Shown here piece after piece: positions 52,020-60,726 of a stretch of DNA of 64,000 bases; positions within the stretch are counted from its first letter, which is position 1; each line of letters begins with the position of its first letter. The stretch covers positions 1 to 64,000 of the forward strand of contig JAQWRT010000079.1 of NCBI GenBank assembly GCA_029243605.1, written 5' to 3'. The notes beneath the pieces were generated by a model, which was not told the origin of the DNA, did no database searches, and saw only the letters and a list, made by a program, of their open reading frames with translations. Position numbers and translations under genes: made by a program. Origin of the DNA: Myxococcota bacterium (GTDB lineage: Bacteria; Myxococcota_A; UBA9160; UBA4427).

Positions 52020-53321
52020 GTGACCATCGTCGCCTCGATCATTGCCATCGTGGTCTGTATTGCCGTATCGGCCTTTTTCTCGAGCAGCGAAACGGCGCTC
52101 TTCCGACTTCGCTCCCACGAGATGGAAGAGGAAATGCAGGGCTCGTCGGGTCCAGCCGCAGTGGCGGTCCGCGAACTCACCTCCTCGTCTTCGCGTCTTC
52201 TCGTGACGATTCTGCTGGGCAATAACATCGTCAACATTCTCGCCGCATCCCTCGCGGCGGCACTCGCCGTCCGAGTCATGGGTTTTGATATGGGCGTTCC
52301 CACGTCTACGGCGATCATGACGGTATTGCTCCTGATCTTTGCGGAAATTCTCCCCAAGGCCGTGGCGGCTCGGCATCCGCGTGGGGTCGCGATCTCGGTG
52401 GGCCTGCCGCTTTATATTTTTCATCAACTCCTTCGCCCGGTACACGCGATTCTCGATCGCATGATCGACCCCATCGTCCGGCGGGCTACCGGGGGGGTCG
52501 ATAGCAGCGAGGGCCTTTCGCCCGAACAGGTCCTGCGTTTTGCTCGCGAGGTTCGCGACCAAGAGGGAGAGGGCTCGCCGCTGGCCATCATGGGAGCGAC
52601 CTCCGAGGCAGCGGAGATGCAGGTCACCGACATCATGGTCCCTCGGACGGAGATCGAGGCCTACTCCCTAGAGACGCCTCCCCATGCACTATTGGAGGCG
52701 ATGTTGGCGAGTCGCTACACCCGGGTGCCGGTCTATCGCGAGGACATCGACGATGTCCTCGGAATCGCCCACCTCAAGGACCTTGTCAAATTGGACAATG
52801 CCGGCGGTCACGATCTCCAGAGCATTCTTAAGCCACTGCTCCGGGTTCCCGAGCGGAAACCCATCCTCGGTTTGCTGGCCCAGATGCAGAGTGCCTTCTG
52901 CCATATGGCCCTGGTCAAGGATGAGTTCGGGGTGACCCAGGGACTGGTGACCCAGGAGGATATTCTCGAGGAGATCGTTGGCGAGATTCGAGATGAATTC
53001 GACTCTGAGGAATTGTTCACGATTCGTCAGCGCAACGACGAAAGCTACGAGGTGCTCGGCCGGGTGACCGTCCTCGACTTCAACCGCGAGTCCGGGTGGC
53101 AGGTGCCCGCCGAACGCGGGGATACCTTGGGCGGCTTGATGTTCAATACCCTGGAGCGTGCGCCGACCAAGGGAGAATCGGTGGCGGTGCCCGGCTATGT
53201 GATTCGCTGCATCGACGTTTCGGGCAGTCGCATCGCGCGCGTTCATGTTCGCGAGCAGCCCGAGTCCGAGTCCGAAACGGGCAACGGCCGGAGTCGGGAT
53301 TCGCGAGACCGTTCGGACTAG
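52020..53321 (+). CDS. CNNM/CorC-HlyC family transporter-like protein
   Basis: This 433-residue protein has a DUF21/CNNM membrane part with three or four helices (about 1-125, with FFSSSETALFRLRSHEME), a CBS-domain pair (about 190-310: DIMVPRTEIEAYSLE, YTRVPVYREDIDDVLGIAHL, FGVTQGLVTQEDILEEIVG) and the CorC/HlyC accessory domain (about 325-410). It resembles magnesium-efflux or resistance proteins of the CorC/MpfA type. GTG start, preceded by GGAAGG. It lies between the moeA pair and modABC, tail to tail with modC. Confidence 0.92.
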   Translation: MTIVASIIAIVVCIAVSAFFSSSETALFRLRSHEMEEEMQGSSGPAAVAVRELTSSSSRLLVTILLGNNIVNILAASLAAALAVRVMGFDMGVPTSTAIMTVLLLIFAEILPKAVAARHPRGVAISVGLPLYIFHQLLRPVHAILDRMIDPIVRRATGGVDSSEGLSPEQVLRFAREVRDQEGEGSPLAIMGATSEAAEMQVTDIMVPRTEIEAYSLETPPHALLEAMLASRYTRVPVYREDIDDVLGIAHLKDLVKLDNAGGHDLQSILKPLLRVPERKPILGLLAQMQSAFCHMALVKDEFGVTQGLVTQEDILEEIVGEIRDEFDSEELFTIRQRNDESYEVLGRVTVLDFNRESGWQVPAERGDTLGGLMFNTLERAPTKGESVAVPGYVIRCIDVSGSRIARVHVREQPESESETGNGRSRDSRDRSD

Positions 53322-53325
53322 GCGC

Positions 53326-54390
53326 TCAGCGGACCCTGCGCAGAGCCTGGGCCTTGATGATCGCGTAGACCTGGGTGCCCGGAGATAAGCCGAGGCGATG
53401 AAGGGCGCCGGGCGTGAGCTTGGCGACCAGGGGCTCCCCAGCGTCGAGGTGGACGAGAACATCGCCCTCGGCTTCGTCGACCCGGAGAATTCGGGCGGGC
53501 AGGATATTGCGCGCCGAGATGCCTCGCGGCTCTTCCAGGGCGATCAGGATTTCGTGCGCCGGGCACCCGATGGAAACCCGTTCCCCTCCGGCCACGGGCC
53601 AGGGGACGATGAGTTCGAGACCCGAGGCCGTGGAGACCCGGGGTTCATCGCCCGGGGCCGAGCCCCGGACTTCGAGCAGGTTCTCCATTCCGAGCGCCTC
53701 GGAAAGCGGAAGAACCGCTCGACTCCAGAGGACTTCGCGCGGCTGTCCGGCTTCCACGAGTTTTCCCTGGTCGAGGACGGCGACCCGATCGCCGATCAAC
53801 ATGGCCTCGTCGGAGTCGTGGGTGATATAGACCAGGGGAAGATCGAGTTCGTCCCGCACCCGCATCAAATAGGGCAAGACCCGGGCCCGGAGCGCGAGGT
53901 CCAGAGCGGCGAGGGGTTCGTCGAGAAGGAGCGCTTTGGGGCCCGAGGCGAGGGCGCGGCCCAGGGCGACCCGGCTCCGCTCGCCTCCCGAGAGTTCGTC
54001 GACGCTGCGCTCGAGGAGGGAACCGAGTTCGAGAACCTCGATGGCCCGTTGCATGGAGACGTCGGCTGCCGCCCCGGCCCGCCGCCGGCCGAAGGCGAGA
54101 TTCCCGGCGACATCGAGGTGGGGAAAGAGGGTGGGCGCCTGGGGAACCCAGCCGAGCCCGCGTTCTTCGATGCGCGTACGAAGGCCCCGCTCGGGGTCGT
54201 CGAGCCAGCGATCGTCGAGACGGATGCGCGTGGATGCCGAGGGGTGGAGTCCCAGCAGGCATTCGAGTAGGGTGCTCTTGCCCGATCCGCTGGGTCCGAA
54301 GAGGACGAGCACGCGCTCGTCCCATTCCAAGCGGACCGAAAGTTCAAAGCCCGGCCGAGCAAATTCGATCTCGAGACTAGAGGCGGTCAT
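53326..54390 (-). CDS. modC: Molybdate ABC transporter ATPase ModC
   Basis: This 354-residue ABC ATPase powers molybdate or tungstate uptake. Walker A is FGPSGSGKSTLLECLLGL, the signature DELSGGERSRVALGRAL and Walker B LLLDEPLAALDLALR are clear, and VYITHDSDEAMLIGDRVAVLD follows. The C-terminal TOBE domain (about 285-350, with VLVHLDAGEPLVAKL) is the Mop-type oxyanion-sensing domain of ModC. Its ATG overlaps the modB stop as ATGA. The stop lies five bases from that of the convergent CNNM gene. Confidence 0.92.
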   Translation of the reverse strand: MTASSLEIEFARPGFELSVRLEWDERVLVLFGPSGSGKSTLLECLLGLHPSASTRIRLDDRWLDDPERGLRTRIEERGLGWVPQAPTLFPHLDVAGNLAFGRRRAGAAADVSMQRAIEVLELGSLLERSVDELSGGERSRVALGRALASGPKALLLDEPLAALDLALRARVLPYLMRVRDELDLPLVYITHDSDEAMLIGDRVAVLDQGKLVEAGQPREVLWSRAVLPLSEALGMENLLEVRGSAPGDEPRVSTASGLELIVPWPVAGGERVSIGCPAHEILIALEEPRGISARNILPARILRVDEAEGDVLVHLDAGEPLVAKLTPGALHRLGLSPGTQVYAIIKAQALRRVR

Positions 54391-55052
54391 CGCCGCCTTC
54401 CGAGCCAGCTTTCGGCCGCCCACATGCTGGCCAGGGCCATGGCAAAGGAGATCGCGCAAAGGGTCAGGGCTCCGGCATCATCGCCCCATTGGACTCGGGA
54501 CCAGATGCCGAGGGAGAGGGTTTCCGTTCGTCCTGGGATGATCCCCGCCACCAGGGCAGTCGCGCCGAATTCGCCGAGGCCCCGGGTAAAACAGAGCAGG
54601 GCGCCGTAGAGGATACCCCTCCGGGCCAGGGGGAGACTGACCTGGACGAAGACCCGGATTCGGGACAAGCCCAGGCTTCGTGCCACCCGGGCATAGCCCG
54701 GGTCAACGCTCTCGAAACTTTGTTCGCACGCTCGGACGAAGAGGGGAAACCCGACGGTGGCCGCGGCCAGGGCCGCCGCCCCCTCGGTGAACACGATTTG
54801 GATACCCAGCGCTTCGAGCAGGCCGCCCATGGGCCCGTTGGGTCCGAGGAGAAGCAGCAGGCCGAGGCCTACGGCGACCGGAGGCAGGACCATGGGGAGC
54901 GCGATGATCGCCTGGGCCAGGGAGCGCAGGGGGAAATCGCGCCGGGCGAGCAGGTAGCCGAGAGCGACGGCGGGAACCCCGGCGAGGACGGTGGCGAACG
55001 CCGCGACCCTGAGCGTCAGGGCGGTGATTTCGAGCCAGTCTCCCGGGTTCAC
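54387..55052 (-). CDS. modB: Molybdate ABC transporter permease ModB
   Basis: This 221-residue membrane protein has about five helices and the inner-membrane ABC coupling motif in GALLCFTRGLGEFGATALVAGIIP, the EAA loop typical of ModB/WtpB permeases. SFESVDPGYARVARSLG precedes it. The GTG at 55052 overlaps the modA stop, and this start gives the expected N-terminal first helix (VAAFATVLAGVPAVALGYLL). The longer upstream frame overlaps modA. Confidence 0.9.
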   Translation of the reverse strand: MNPGDWLEITALTLRVAAFATVLAGVPAVALGYLLARRDFPLRSLAQAIIALPMVLPPVAVGLGLLLLLGPNGPMGGLLEALGIQIVFTEGAAALAAATVGFPLFVRACEQSFESVDPGYARVARSLGLSRIRVFVQVSLPLARRGILYGALLCFTRGLGEFGATALVAGIIPGRTETLSLGIWSRVQWGDDAGALTLCAISFAMALASMWAAESWLGRRR

Positions 55053-55828
55053 GGTGGGGGCCTTCCCGTGGGCTGAGCCAGGGGAACGAAGCCCGCGGCC
55101 GCCAGGGTCTGGCCGACCCGGGGCCCGCCGAGGACGGCCATGAAGCGAGTCGCCGCCGCCGAAGCATGGGATCTCTGGAGCCGGGCGGCGGAGTAGATGA
55201 TCGTGGGCTGCTCGGAGGAGGGGATTTCCAGGACCACCGCGGCCTCGGTGGCGTAGCGCGCGTCGCTCGCATAGATGAGGGCGGCATCTGCGTGCCCCCC
55301 TTCGACGGCGAAGAGGGTTGCCTTGGCGTGTTCCGTGGTGATGAGCCGGTTCTCCAGGGGTTCGAGCATGGCGTTGGCTTCGAGCCATTCACGCGCATAG
55401 GCGCCGAGGGGGACGGCGGCGGAGGGCAGGGCGAATCGTTTCAGCGCGGGGGAGAGTAGATCCTTGGGCTCCTGGATCCGTGCCTCGAAGCCGGGCCTCG
55501 CAAGGATGACCAGGCGGTTACCGGCCAGGGGGAAGTGGGCCCCGTCGGCAACGAGCCCGCGCTCGACAAGGTCCACGACCCACCGTTCGTCAGCGGAAAT
55601 AAAGACGTCGATGGGGGCACCGAGCCGAATTTGTCGGGCGAGGGTGCTCGACGAGCCGAAGGCGGTCCGAATTTCATGCTCGGGATATTTTTGTGCAAAA
55701 GACGCGGCGAGCTCTTGGACGGGTTCGCGCAGACTGGCGGCAGCGGCGACGATGATTTCTTCGGCACCCGAAAGGCGCGCCGGGAGGACAAGAAGGACCA
55801 GGGCGATGATAGTGGCGCGGAGGCTCAT
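55049..55828 (-). CDS. modA: Molybdate-binding periplasmic protein ModA
   Basis: This 259-residue periplasmic binding protein has a signal peptide (ATIIALVLLVLPARLSGA) and the ModA pattern EIIVAAAASLREPVQELA, FGSSSTLARQIRLGAPIDVF with the oxyanion-binding serines, YAREWLEAN, and DAALIYASDARYA at the second lobe. It delivers molybdate or tungstate to ModB/ModC; the metal is not determinable by eye. The ATG at 55828 gives a normal signal peptide and is preferred to 55873. First gene of a modABC operon with GTGA and ATGA overlaps. Confidence 0.92.
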   Translation of the reverse strand: MSLRATIIALVLLVLPARLSGAEEIIVAAAASLREPVQELAASFAQKYPEHEIRTAFGSSSTLARQIRLGAPIDVFISADERWVVDLVERGLVADGAHFPLAGNRLVILARPGFEARIQEPKDLLSPALKRFALPSAAVPLGAYAREWLEANAMLEPLENRLITTEHAKATLFAVEGGHADAALIYASDARYATEAAVVLEIPSSEQPTIIYSAARLQRSHASAAATRFMAVLGGPRVGQTLAAAGFVPLAQPTGRPPP

Positions 55829-55987
55829 TTTGGGGTCGCTCCGGAGGGCGGGGGAGGCCGGCCGGGCAATCATGGCACAGGGCGGGTCGGCGGGCAGGGA
55901 TGTGGGGGATGTGCTTTTCCGACGGGTGAGGCGGCCTTGAACTGGCTAGCATCCGGGGTCTCTAATTGACGGGGGGGGAGTTGTTCG

Positions 55988-56446
55988 TTGCGTAGAGCCA
56001 TGCTGGCCATTGGGGCCGTGATTGGATTCCTGGTGCTGGGCGCACTTCTACTCGATGAGGGAGAGGTCGTGACCCTTTTTACCCAGGAAGCGGGGCGCGA
56101 GCATCGGACGCACATGTGGATCGTCGAAGTCGATGGCCGCGAATTCGTGCGCGCGAACCGGTCGGATTCGAATTGGTTGGCCCGGCTCAAGGCAAATCCC
56201 GAAGTACGGCTCCGGCGTTCGGTGAGCCCCCACGGCCCGAGTGGGCTCTACTGGGCTCGCCTGGTTGAAGACCCGGATACCCAGGTCCAGGTGGACGCCG
56301 CGTTCGCTGGGAAATATCGATTTGCCGATCGAGTCGGCCGGCGCCTCTCCGAGGGCGAGGGATCCCAGGCGGTGGAGCTGACTCCGCGTTCGGAACCCGC
56401 CGAGGCGACGAAGGGCAAAAACGCGCAACCGGGAGCGGGGTCGTAG
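55988..56446 (+). CDS. Split beta-barrel flavin/deazaflavin-binding-like protein
   Basis: A 152-residue protein with an N-terminal hydrophobic segment (MLAIGAVIGFLVLGALLL), which is probably a membrane anchor, and a small beta-barrel-like core: VVTLFTQEAGREHRTHMWIVEVDG, FVRANRSDSNWLARLKANPEVRL. The layout recalls PNPOx-like or Ddn-like proteins that bind FMN or F420, but the resemblance is weak. The C-terminal 25 residues are charged and disordered. Start TTG at 55988 after GGGGGGGAG, or ATG at 56000. A stand-alone gene, divergent from modA. Confidence 0.5.
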   Translation: MRRAMLAIGAVIGFLVLGALLLDEGEVVTLFTQEAGREHRTHMWIVEVDGREFVRANRSDSNWLARLKANPEVRLRRSVSPHGPSGLYWARLVEDPDTQVQVDAAFAGKYRFADRVGRRLSEGEGSQAVELTPRSEPAEATKGKNAQPGAGS

Positions 56447-56559
56447 CCCGGGCCAACCGCAGGCGCCGGGGCGGTGGTCAGGGAATTCGGCGGGGACAGC
56501 GGGCCGACGAACCTGAAAGGGAGGTTCGGATCGACGCTCTGGCGGCGGGTGGAGACGGG

Positions 56560-57696
56560 GTGGCGAGGCTACCCGACGGCTTGGCGCTCTTTGTCCCGTT
56601 CGCGGCTCCCGGTGATCTTGTTCGGATTCGCATGGTCGAGCGGAAAAAGCGCTTTGGCCGGGGCGAGATCGTGGAACTCATAGAGCCGGGACCCGACCGA
56701 GTCGATGCGCCCTGTTCGGTCTTCGGGCGTTGCGGCGGTTGTCGCTGGCAGCACCTTGCCTACCCCGCCCAACTCGAGGCCAAGCGAAAAATCCTCCGCG
56801 AAGCCCTGACTCGGATCGGGGGCTGGATGCCGCCCGAGGAAATTCCCTTTACCCCATCGCCTTCGGGCTACGGCTATCGAACTCGGGCCAGGGTATTGCT
56901 CGGTCGAGCCGGGGTGGGCTACCGCCGGGAAGCTTCCCACGCGCTTTGCCCGGTGGAACGCTGTCCGATCCTCGTGCCCGAACTCGACGCCGAACTGGCT
57001 CGTTGGGCGGGGGGGGAGGGGAGCCAGGGGCGAGTCGATGCTCCCGAGGAGTGGGAGATGGTGGCCGACGACGGGGGAAGCGTCCGGCGACATGGCCTCG
57101 AGGGTTCCGCGGCCGCGCTCCCGGCGCCCAGCGAGTTTTCGGTCGCCGGCGATCGCATGACGATTTCTCCGGGAACCTTTGTGCAGGCCAATCGGCTCCT
57201 GCATGCCGCGCTCCACCGTGCGGTCCTCGCCGCCGCGGGCCGGGGCGCCCGGGCTCTCGAACTCCATGCGGGTGCGGGCTTCTTCAGCCTCGTTCTGGCC
57301 CGACAATTCGAGGCTCTGGAGGTGGTCGAATCGTCATCGGGAGCCGTGGCGGACCTGAGAGTGAACCTTGCCCGGGCGGGACTCTCCCACGTTCAAGTGA
57401 GTGAGGGCCACGTGGACCGGATGCTCGAGTCCCGTGCGAGGGATGGGGTCGACCTGGTCCTTCTCGATCCGCCCAGGGCGGGCCTGTCCGAGTCGGCGAG
57501 CGCAGCCCTTATCGAAATCGCCGCGCCTCGGGTGGTCTATCTCTCCTGCGACCCCGCCACTCTCGCGAGGGATACGGCTCGCTTGGGCGCCGGGGGGTAC
57601 GCGCTGGAGAGCGTCGAGGGGTTCGACCTTTTCCCCCAGACGGCTCACCTGGAGGCATTGGTCGTTCTGACTCGCCAGGGTGGGGATCAGGGCTGA
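56560..57696 (+). CDS. TRAM-domain 23S rRNA (uracil-5)-methyltransferase-like
   Basis: This 378-residue RNA methyltransferase of the RlmD/RumA/TrmA family has an N-terminal TRAM domain, Cys52, Cys58, Cys61 and a later Cys in HALCPVERCPI (the 4Fe-4S ligands), the SAM-binding GARALELHAGAGFFSLVLA, LVLLDPPRAGLSESA and the catalytic Cys in VVYLSCDPATLARD. The only canonical start is the GTG at 56560, but the conserved first TRAM strand (IDALAAGGDG) is encoded just upstream in the same frame at about 56527-56559, without an ATG, GTG or TTG before it. The true start is therefore uncertain. It converges on the response-regulator gene with 10 bases of overlap. Confidence 0.85.
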   Translation: MARLPDGLALFVPFAAPGDLVRIRMVERKKRFGRGEIVELIEPGPDRVDAPCSVFGRCGGCRWQHLAYPAQLEAKRKILREALTRIGGWMPPEEIPFTPSPSGYGYRTRARVLLGRAGVGYRREASHALCPVERCPILVPELDAELARWAGGEGSQGRVDAPEEWEMVADDGGSVRRHGLEGSAAALPAPSEFSVAGDRMTISPGTFVQANRLLHAALHRAVLAAAGRGARALELHAGAGFFSLVLARQFEALEVVESSSGAVADLRVNLARAGLSHVQVSEGHVDRMLESRARDGVDLVLLDPPRAGLSESASAALIEIAAPRVVYLSCDPATLARDTARLGAGGYALESVEGFDLFPQTAHLEALVVLTRQGGDQG

Positions 57697-58328
57697 ATCA
57701 AGCCGTGGCGCAACGCGTAGCGGACGAGTTCGGTTGCCTTCCGAACACCGACTTTGCGCATCAGGCTCGTGCGATGGGCCTCGACGGTTTTCGTGCTGAT
57801 GCTGAGTTCGGCGGCGATCTGCTTGGCGGACATACCGTCAGCAATCAGGTGAAGGACTTCGCGTTCCCGGCCCGAGAGAATCGAGAAGGGACCTTCCTGG
57901 GTGGTGCCGGGATGCCGCATCTGATCGACGATTTCCCGCGCGACCACCGGGCTGAAATAACTGCCCCCCCGAATGACCTCGCGGATGGCGGTGATGACCT
58001 CGGTGGCTTCGCCATCCTTGAGCACGTAGCCGTCGGCGCCCAAGGCAATGGCGCTCTGAATGAAGGAGGGATCGCTGTGAACCGAGAGCAGGATCACTTT
58101 GATTTCTGGATGGCTGGCCCGCAATTGTTCGAGGGTTTCGAGGCCGCCGAGCCGGGGCATGGAGATGTCGAGGACCACGACTTCGGGACGGCTGGTCGAG
58201 ACCTGCTCCAGAACTTCCCGGCCGTCGCTCGCCTCCCCCGAGACCTCGAGGTCTTCCTCGCTTTCGAGGAGCCGCCGAAGGCCCTCGCGTACGATGCCGT
58301 GGTCGTCGGCGACAAGAATCGAGATCAT
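57687..58328 (-). CDS. NarL/FixJ-type response regulator
   Basis: This 213-residue regulator has a receiver domain (1-125; ILVADDHGIVREGLRRLL, phospho-acceptor Asp54 in VVLDISMPRLGG, and VLKDGEATEVI) and a LuxR/NarL helix-turn-helix (about 150-210; LSGREREVLHLIADGMSAKQIAA and STKTVEAHRTSLMRKV). It would act as a DNA-binding transcription factor controlled by a histidine kinase, none of which lies in the window. It starts divergent from the TOPRIM gene across about 185 bases. The target genes are unknown. Confidence 0.95.
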   Translation of the reverse strand: MISILVADDHGIVREGLRRLLESEEDLEVSGEASDGREVLEQVSTSRPEVVVLDISMPRLGGLETLEQLRASHPEIKVILLSVHSDPSFIQSAIALGADGYVLKDGEATEVITAIREVIRGGSYFSPVVAREIVDQMRHPGTTQEGPFSILSGREREVLHLIADGMSAKQIAAELSISTKTVEAHRTSLMRKVGVRKATELVRYALRHGLIQP

Positions 58329-58513
58329 TGAGGGAAATTAACGGATTTCAGCCTGATGTCGCACACTTCCCACCGGGAGAGGCGCGAGATACTGGCGGCT
58401 TGCGCGGTCGGGGATAGGCTCTCAATGAGGCCGATTTCACGGGGTGGGCAGACTGGCTTCTGGGCCCCGATGGGATTGGTTCCCATCGCGGAGTTTTAGG
58501 GGAAAAGGACGCA

Positions 58514-59218
58514 ATGCCGGGCCCGACGAGTAGACAGGCCAATCTGGAGGGGGCAGGGGGCGCCCACTTCTTCCTCTACGTAGAAGGACCGAGGGATGAG
58601 GATATTCTTAAAACCTGGGTCCAGCGAATCTCTCGCCCGGTGGCCCGGGACCTCGCCTCCCGAGTGGTGATTCTGGGTGGGCGTCGCCCCGCTCGGGCGG
58701 AGGAGCATTTTCGTTCGGCCCGGGGGGCGGTTTCGGATGCCCGGGGGCTCGTTGTTCTCGATCGTGATCACCATACGGACTGGGGTGAGGGGGCGACCAA
58801 CGAGCCCGGCCTCGAGATTTTCGTCTGGGCGCGACGGCATATCGAGAGTTATCTGATGGTTCCCTCGGCGATCCGTCGCGCTCTGGGAGGGGCTCTCGAC
58901 CCCAGGGTTCTCGACCAATGGATCGCGGAGCGCATACCGTCCCCCGAGGATGAGACCGCCTGCCGCGCGGCCAATGCCAAGCGATTGCTGGGGAGCAAGG
59001 GGGAATTGGCGCGTCATCTGGGGGCGGGCGTGTCCCCGGCGGCGGTGGCGCGGGCGATGAAACTCGAGGAGTTCCATCCCGATATCTTCTCGCTCTACGA
59101 GCGAATTCGAGAGGTGAGCGGCTTGGGGGGCAGTGCTCCGTCCCCCCTGGCTCCCTCGCGGTCCCTGGAGACAAGCCCGAGCCGAGGGTCGACCGGGGAA
59201 CTGGACCGGGGCCGATGA
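58514..59218 (+). CDS. Orphan TOPRIM-like (DUF4435/OLD-type) protein
   Basis: This 234-residue protein has a TOPRIM-like core: FLYVEGPRDEDILKTW with Glu24, then LVVLDRDHH with Asp83 and Asp85, and RRHIESYLMVPSAI near 105-118, which is similar to the DUF4435 and OLD-nuclease TOPRIM arrangement. These motifs bind metal for nuclease or strand-transfer chemistry. There is no ATPase domain attached or adjacent, so it is an orphan. Its stop overlaps the HAD gene start as ATGA, suggesting coupled function. Family resemblance is by eye only. Confidence 0.6.
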   Translation: MPGPTSRQANLEGAGGAHFFLYVEGPRDEDILKTWVQRISRPVARDLASRVVILGGRRPARAEEHFRSARGAVSDARGLVVLDRDHHTDWGEGATNEPGLEIFVWARRHIESYLMVPSAIRRALGGALDPRVLDQWIAERIPSPEDETACRAANAKRLLGSKGELARHLGAGVSPAAVARAMKLEEFHPDIFSLYERIREVSGLGGSAPSPLAPSRSLETSPSRGSTGELDRGR

Positions 59219-60024
59219 ACCGAGAGCGGGAAGTTTTGGCCCTGGACTTCGATGGGGTCATCAGCGACAGCGCGTTGGAGACCTTTGTCGTCGCCGTGCG
59301 AACCTACGGCAAGCTGGCCGGTCCGGGGGGCCATCACCCGGCGTGGGCTGAGATCGAAAAAGCCGATTCCCAGGCGATTCTCAGCCATCCGACCTATCAA
59401 GAATTCTTGGGTTTGATGCCTCTGGGCAACCGTGCCGAGGAATTTGCCGTGGCCCTCGCCGTGATTGAAGCGGGGGTGAGCGTCGAGGAGCAGGTTGATT
59501 TCGATCGCTTTAGGGAAGGGCTGGGCGCCGAGTTTCTCGCAAATTTTCACGCCGCGTTCTATCGGGAGCGCTCGGCCTTCCGCAGGGCCGACCCGCACGC
59601 CTGGCTCGCGCTGGTCGCGCCCTTCGACGAATTCGTCGAGCTCCTTCGCCGCCGGGCCGGAGACCGGATTTTTGCCCTGGCCACGGCAAAGGATCGGGCG
59701 TCGATCGACCTTCTCCTGGGGGCGTATGGGGTCGCCGATCTCTTCCCCGATCGCCTGGTGGTGGACAAGGAAGCTGGGCGTTCGAAACGCGCGCATCTCG
59801 CGCTTCTGCGGGAGCGCCTGGACGTCGCTTTCGAACAAATCACGTTCGTTGACGACAAGCTGAACCATCTCGAGGACGTCGCCCCCCTGGGCGTGCGCTG
59901 TGCTCTCTCGGGTTGGGGGTATAATGGGCAACGCGAGCGCAACGCTGCGGTCGAGCGCGGGTTCCCCGTCCTTGACCTGGCCGGAGCCGAGGCTGTGCTC
60001 TTTGGGAACCCCGGGGAACACTAG
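59215..60024 (+). CDS. HAD-superfamily hydrolase
   Basis: This 269-residue protein carries the HAD phosphatase motif I LALDFDGVISDSA (nucleophile Asp11, Asp13), a long cap of about 130 residues, FALATAKDRAS as motif II, DKEAGRSKRAHL with Lys and ITFVDDKLNHLEDVA as motif III/IV. The phosphatase substrate is unknown, and the cap is longer than in phosphoglycolate phosphatases. Start overlaps the TOPRIM stop by ATGA. The gene pair is an uncommon TOPRIM-HAD combination. Confidence 0.85.
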   Translation: MNREREVLALDFDGVISDSALETFVVAVRTYGKLAGPGGHHPAWAEIEKADSQAILSHPTYQEFLGLMPLGNRAEEFAVALAVIEAGVSVEEQVDFDRFREGLGAEFLANFHAAFYRERSAFRRADPHAWLALVAPFDEFVELLRRRAGDRIFALATAKDRASIDLLLGAYGVADLFPDRLVVDKEAGRSKRAHLALLRERLDVAFEQITFVDDKLNHLEDVAPLGVRCALSGWGYNGQRERNAAVERGFPVLDLAGAEAVLFGNPGEH

Positions 60025-60137
60025 GGGCTTCTGAAGCTCGGGGAGCCCGGGCCGTTTGGCTACCCTGAGTGGAGATTGTAGGCTGGTCCCGGCCGTCGGC
60101 TGAAATTCGGGATCGGATCGAAGCGAGGGATGAGGCG

Positions 60138-60695
60138 TTGGAAGCTACGCTGCGAATTCATACAGAGCGAACCCCCAATCCGGACAGCGTCAAATGGGTG
60201 GTGGGTCGAGTGATTCTGGAAGGCCCTCGGCCCCTTGAGTTCGGGCCCGGAACGGGCTCCGAGGAGTCGCCCCTGGCCGCTCGCCTGGTCGAAATTTCCG
60301 GGGTCAGTCGGGTGCTGTTGGGGCAGGACCAGTTGACGGTCAGCAAATCACCCGAGGCCGACTGGCGAGCGCTGGGCCAGACGATCAGTCAGGCGATCCG
60401 CGACTGGGCCGCGTCGGGTTTGCCGGCCCTGGGTCCCGCCTACGAGGCTCCGGTACGCGCGCCGGACGACGAGGTGGAGGCGCGCATCCGGGAGATCTTG
60501 GAGAGCGAGGTCTCCCCTTATGTGGAACAGGACGGGGGCGAAATTTCGCTGGTGAGTTTTCGGGACGGGGTGGTCGAGGTCGCGCTGCGTGGCGCGTGTG
60601 TGGGATGCCCGAGTTCGACCGTGACCCTCAAGCTCGGAGTGGAGGCTCGCCTTCGCGAAGAAATTCCCGAAGTCGACGCCGTCGTGGCCGTTTAG
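60138..60695 (+). CDS. Nfu-type Fe-S carrier (NifU C-terminal domain)
   Basis: This 185-residue protein has an Nfu N-terminal domain (RIHTERTPNPDSVKWVVG, then LARLVEISGVSRVLLGQDQL-like in parts) and a C-terminal NifU-like domain with VEVALRGACVGCPSSTVTL, holding the CxxC pair that binds or delivers a 4Fe-4S cluster. It complements the suf operon at 5-13 kb. The TTG at 60138 has a GAGGGATGAGG site upstream and begins near the domain; a GTG at 60069 would add 23 residues. Confidence 0.85.
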   Translation: MEATLRIHTERTPNPDSVKWVVGRVILEGPRPLEFGPGTGSEESPLAARLVEISGVSRVLLGQDQLTVSKSPEADWRALGQTISQAIRDWAASGLPALGPAYEAPVRAPDDEVEARIREILESEVSPYVEQDGGEISLVSFRDGVVEVALRGACVGCPSSTVTLKLGVEARLREEIPEVDAVVAV

Positions 60696-60726
60696 GCGCG
60701 ACTCGCCCTTGGGGGGAAAGCGTTCA

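Noticed and set aside
51549-52562. A 337-residue minus-strand open frame over the 570-base gap
   Set aside because: Most of it is antisense to the CNNM gene, and the part in the gap lacks any conserved pattern or start signal.
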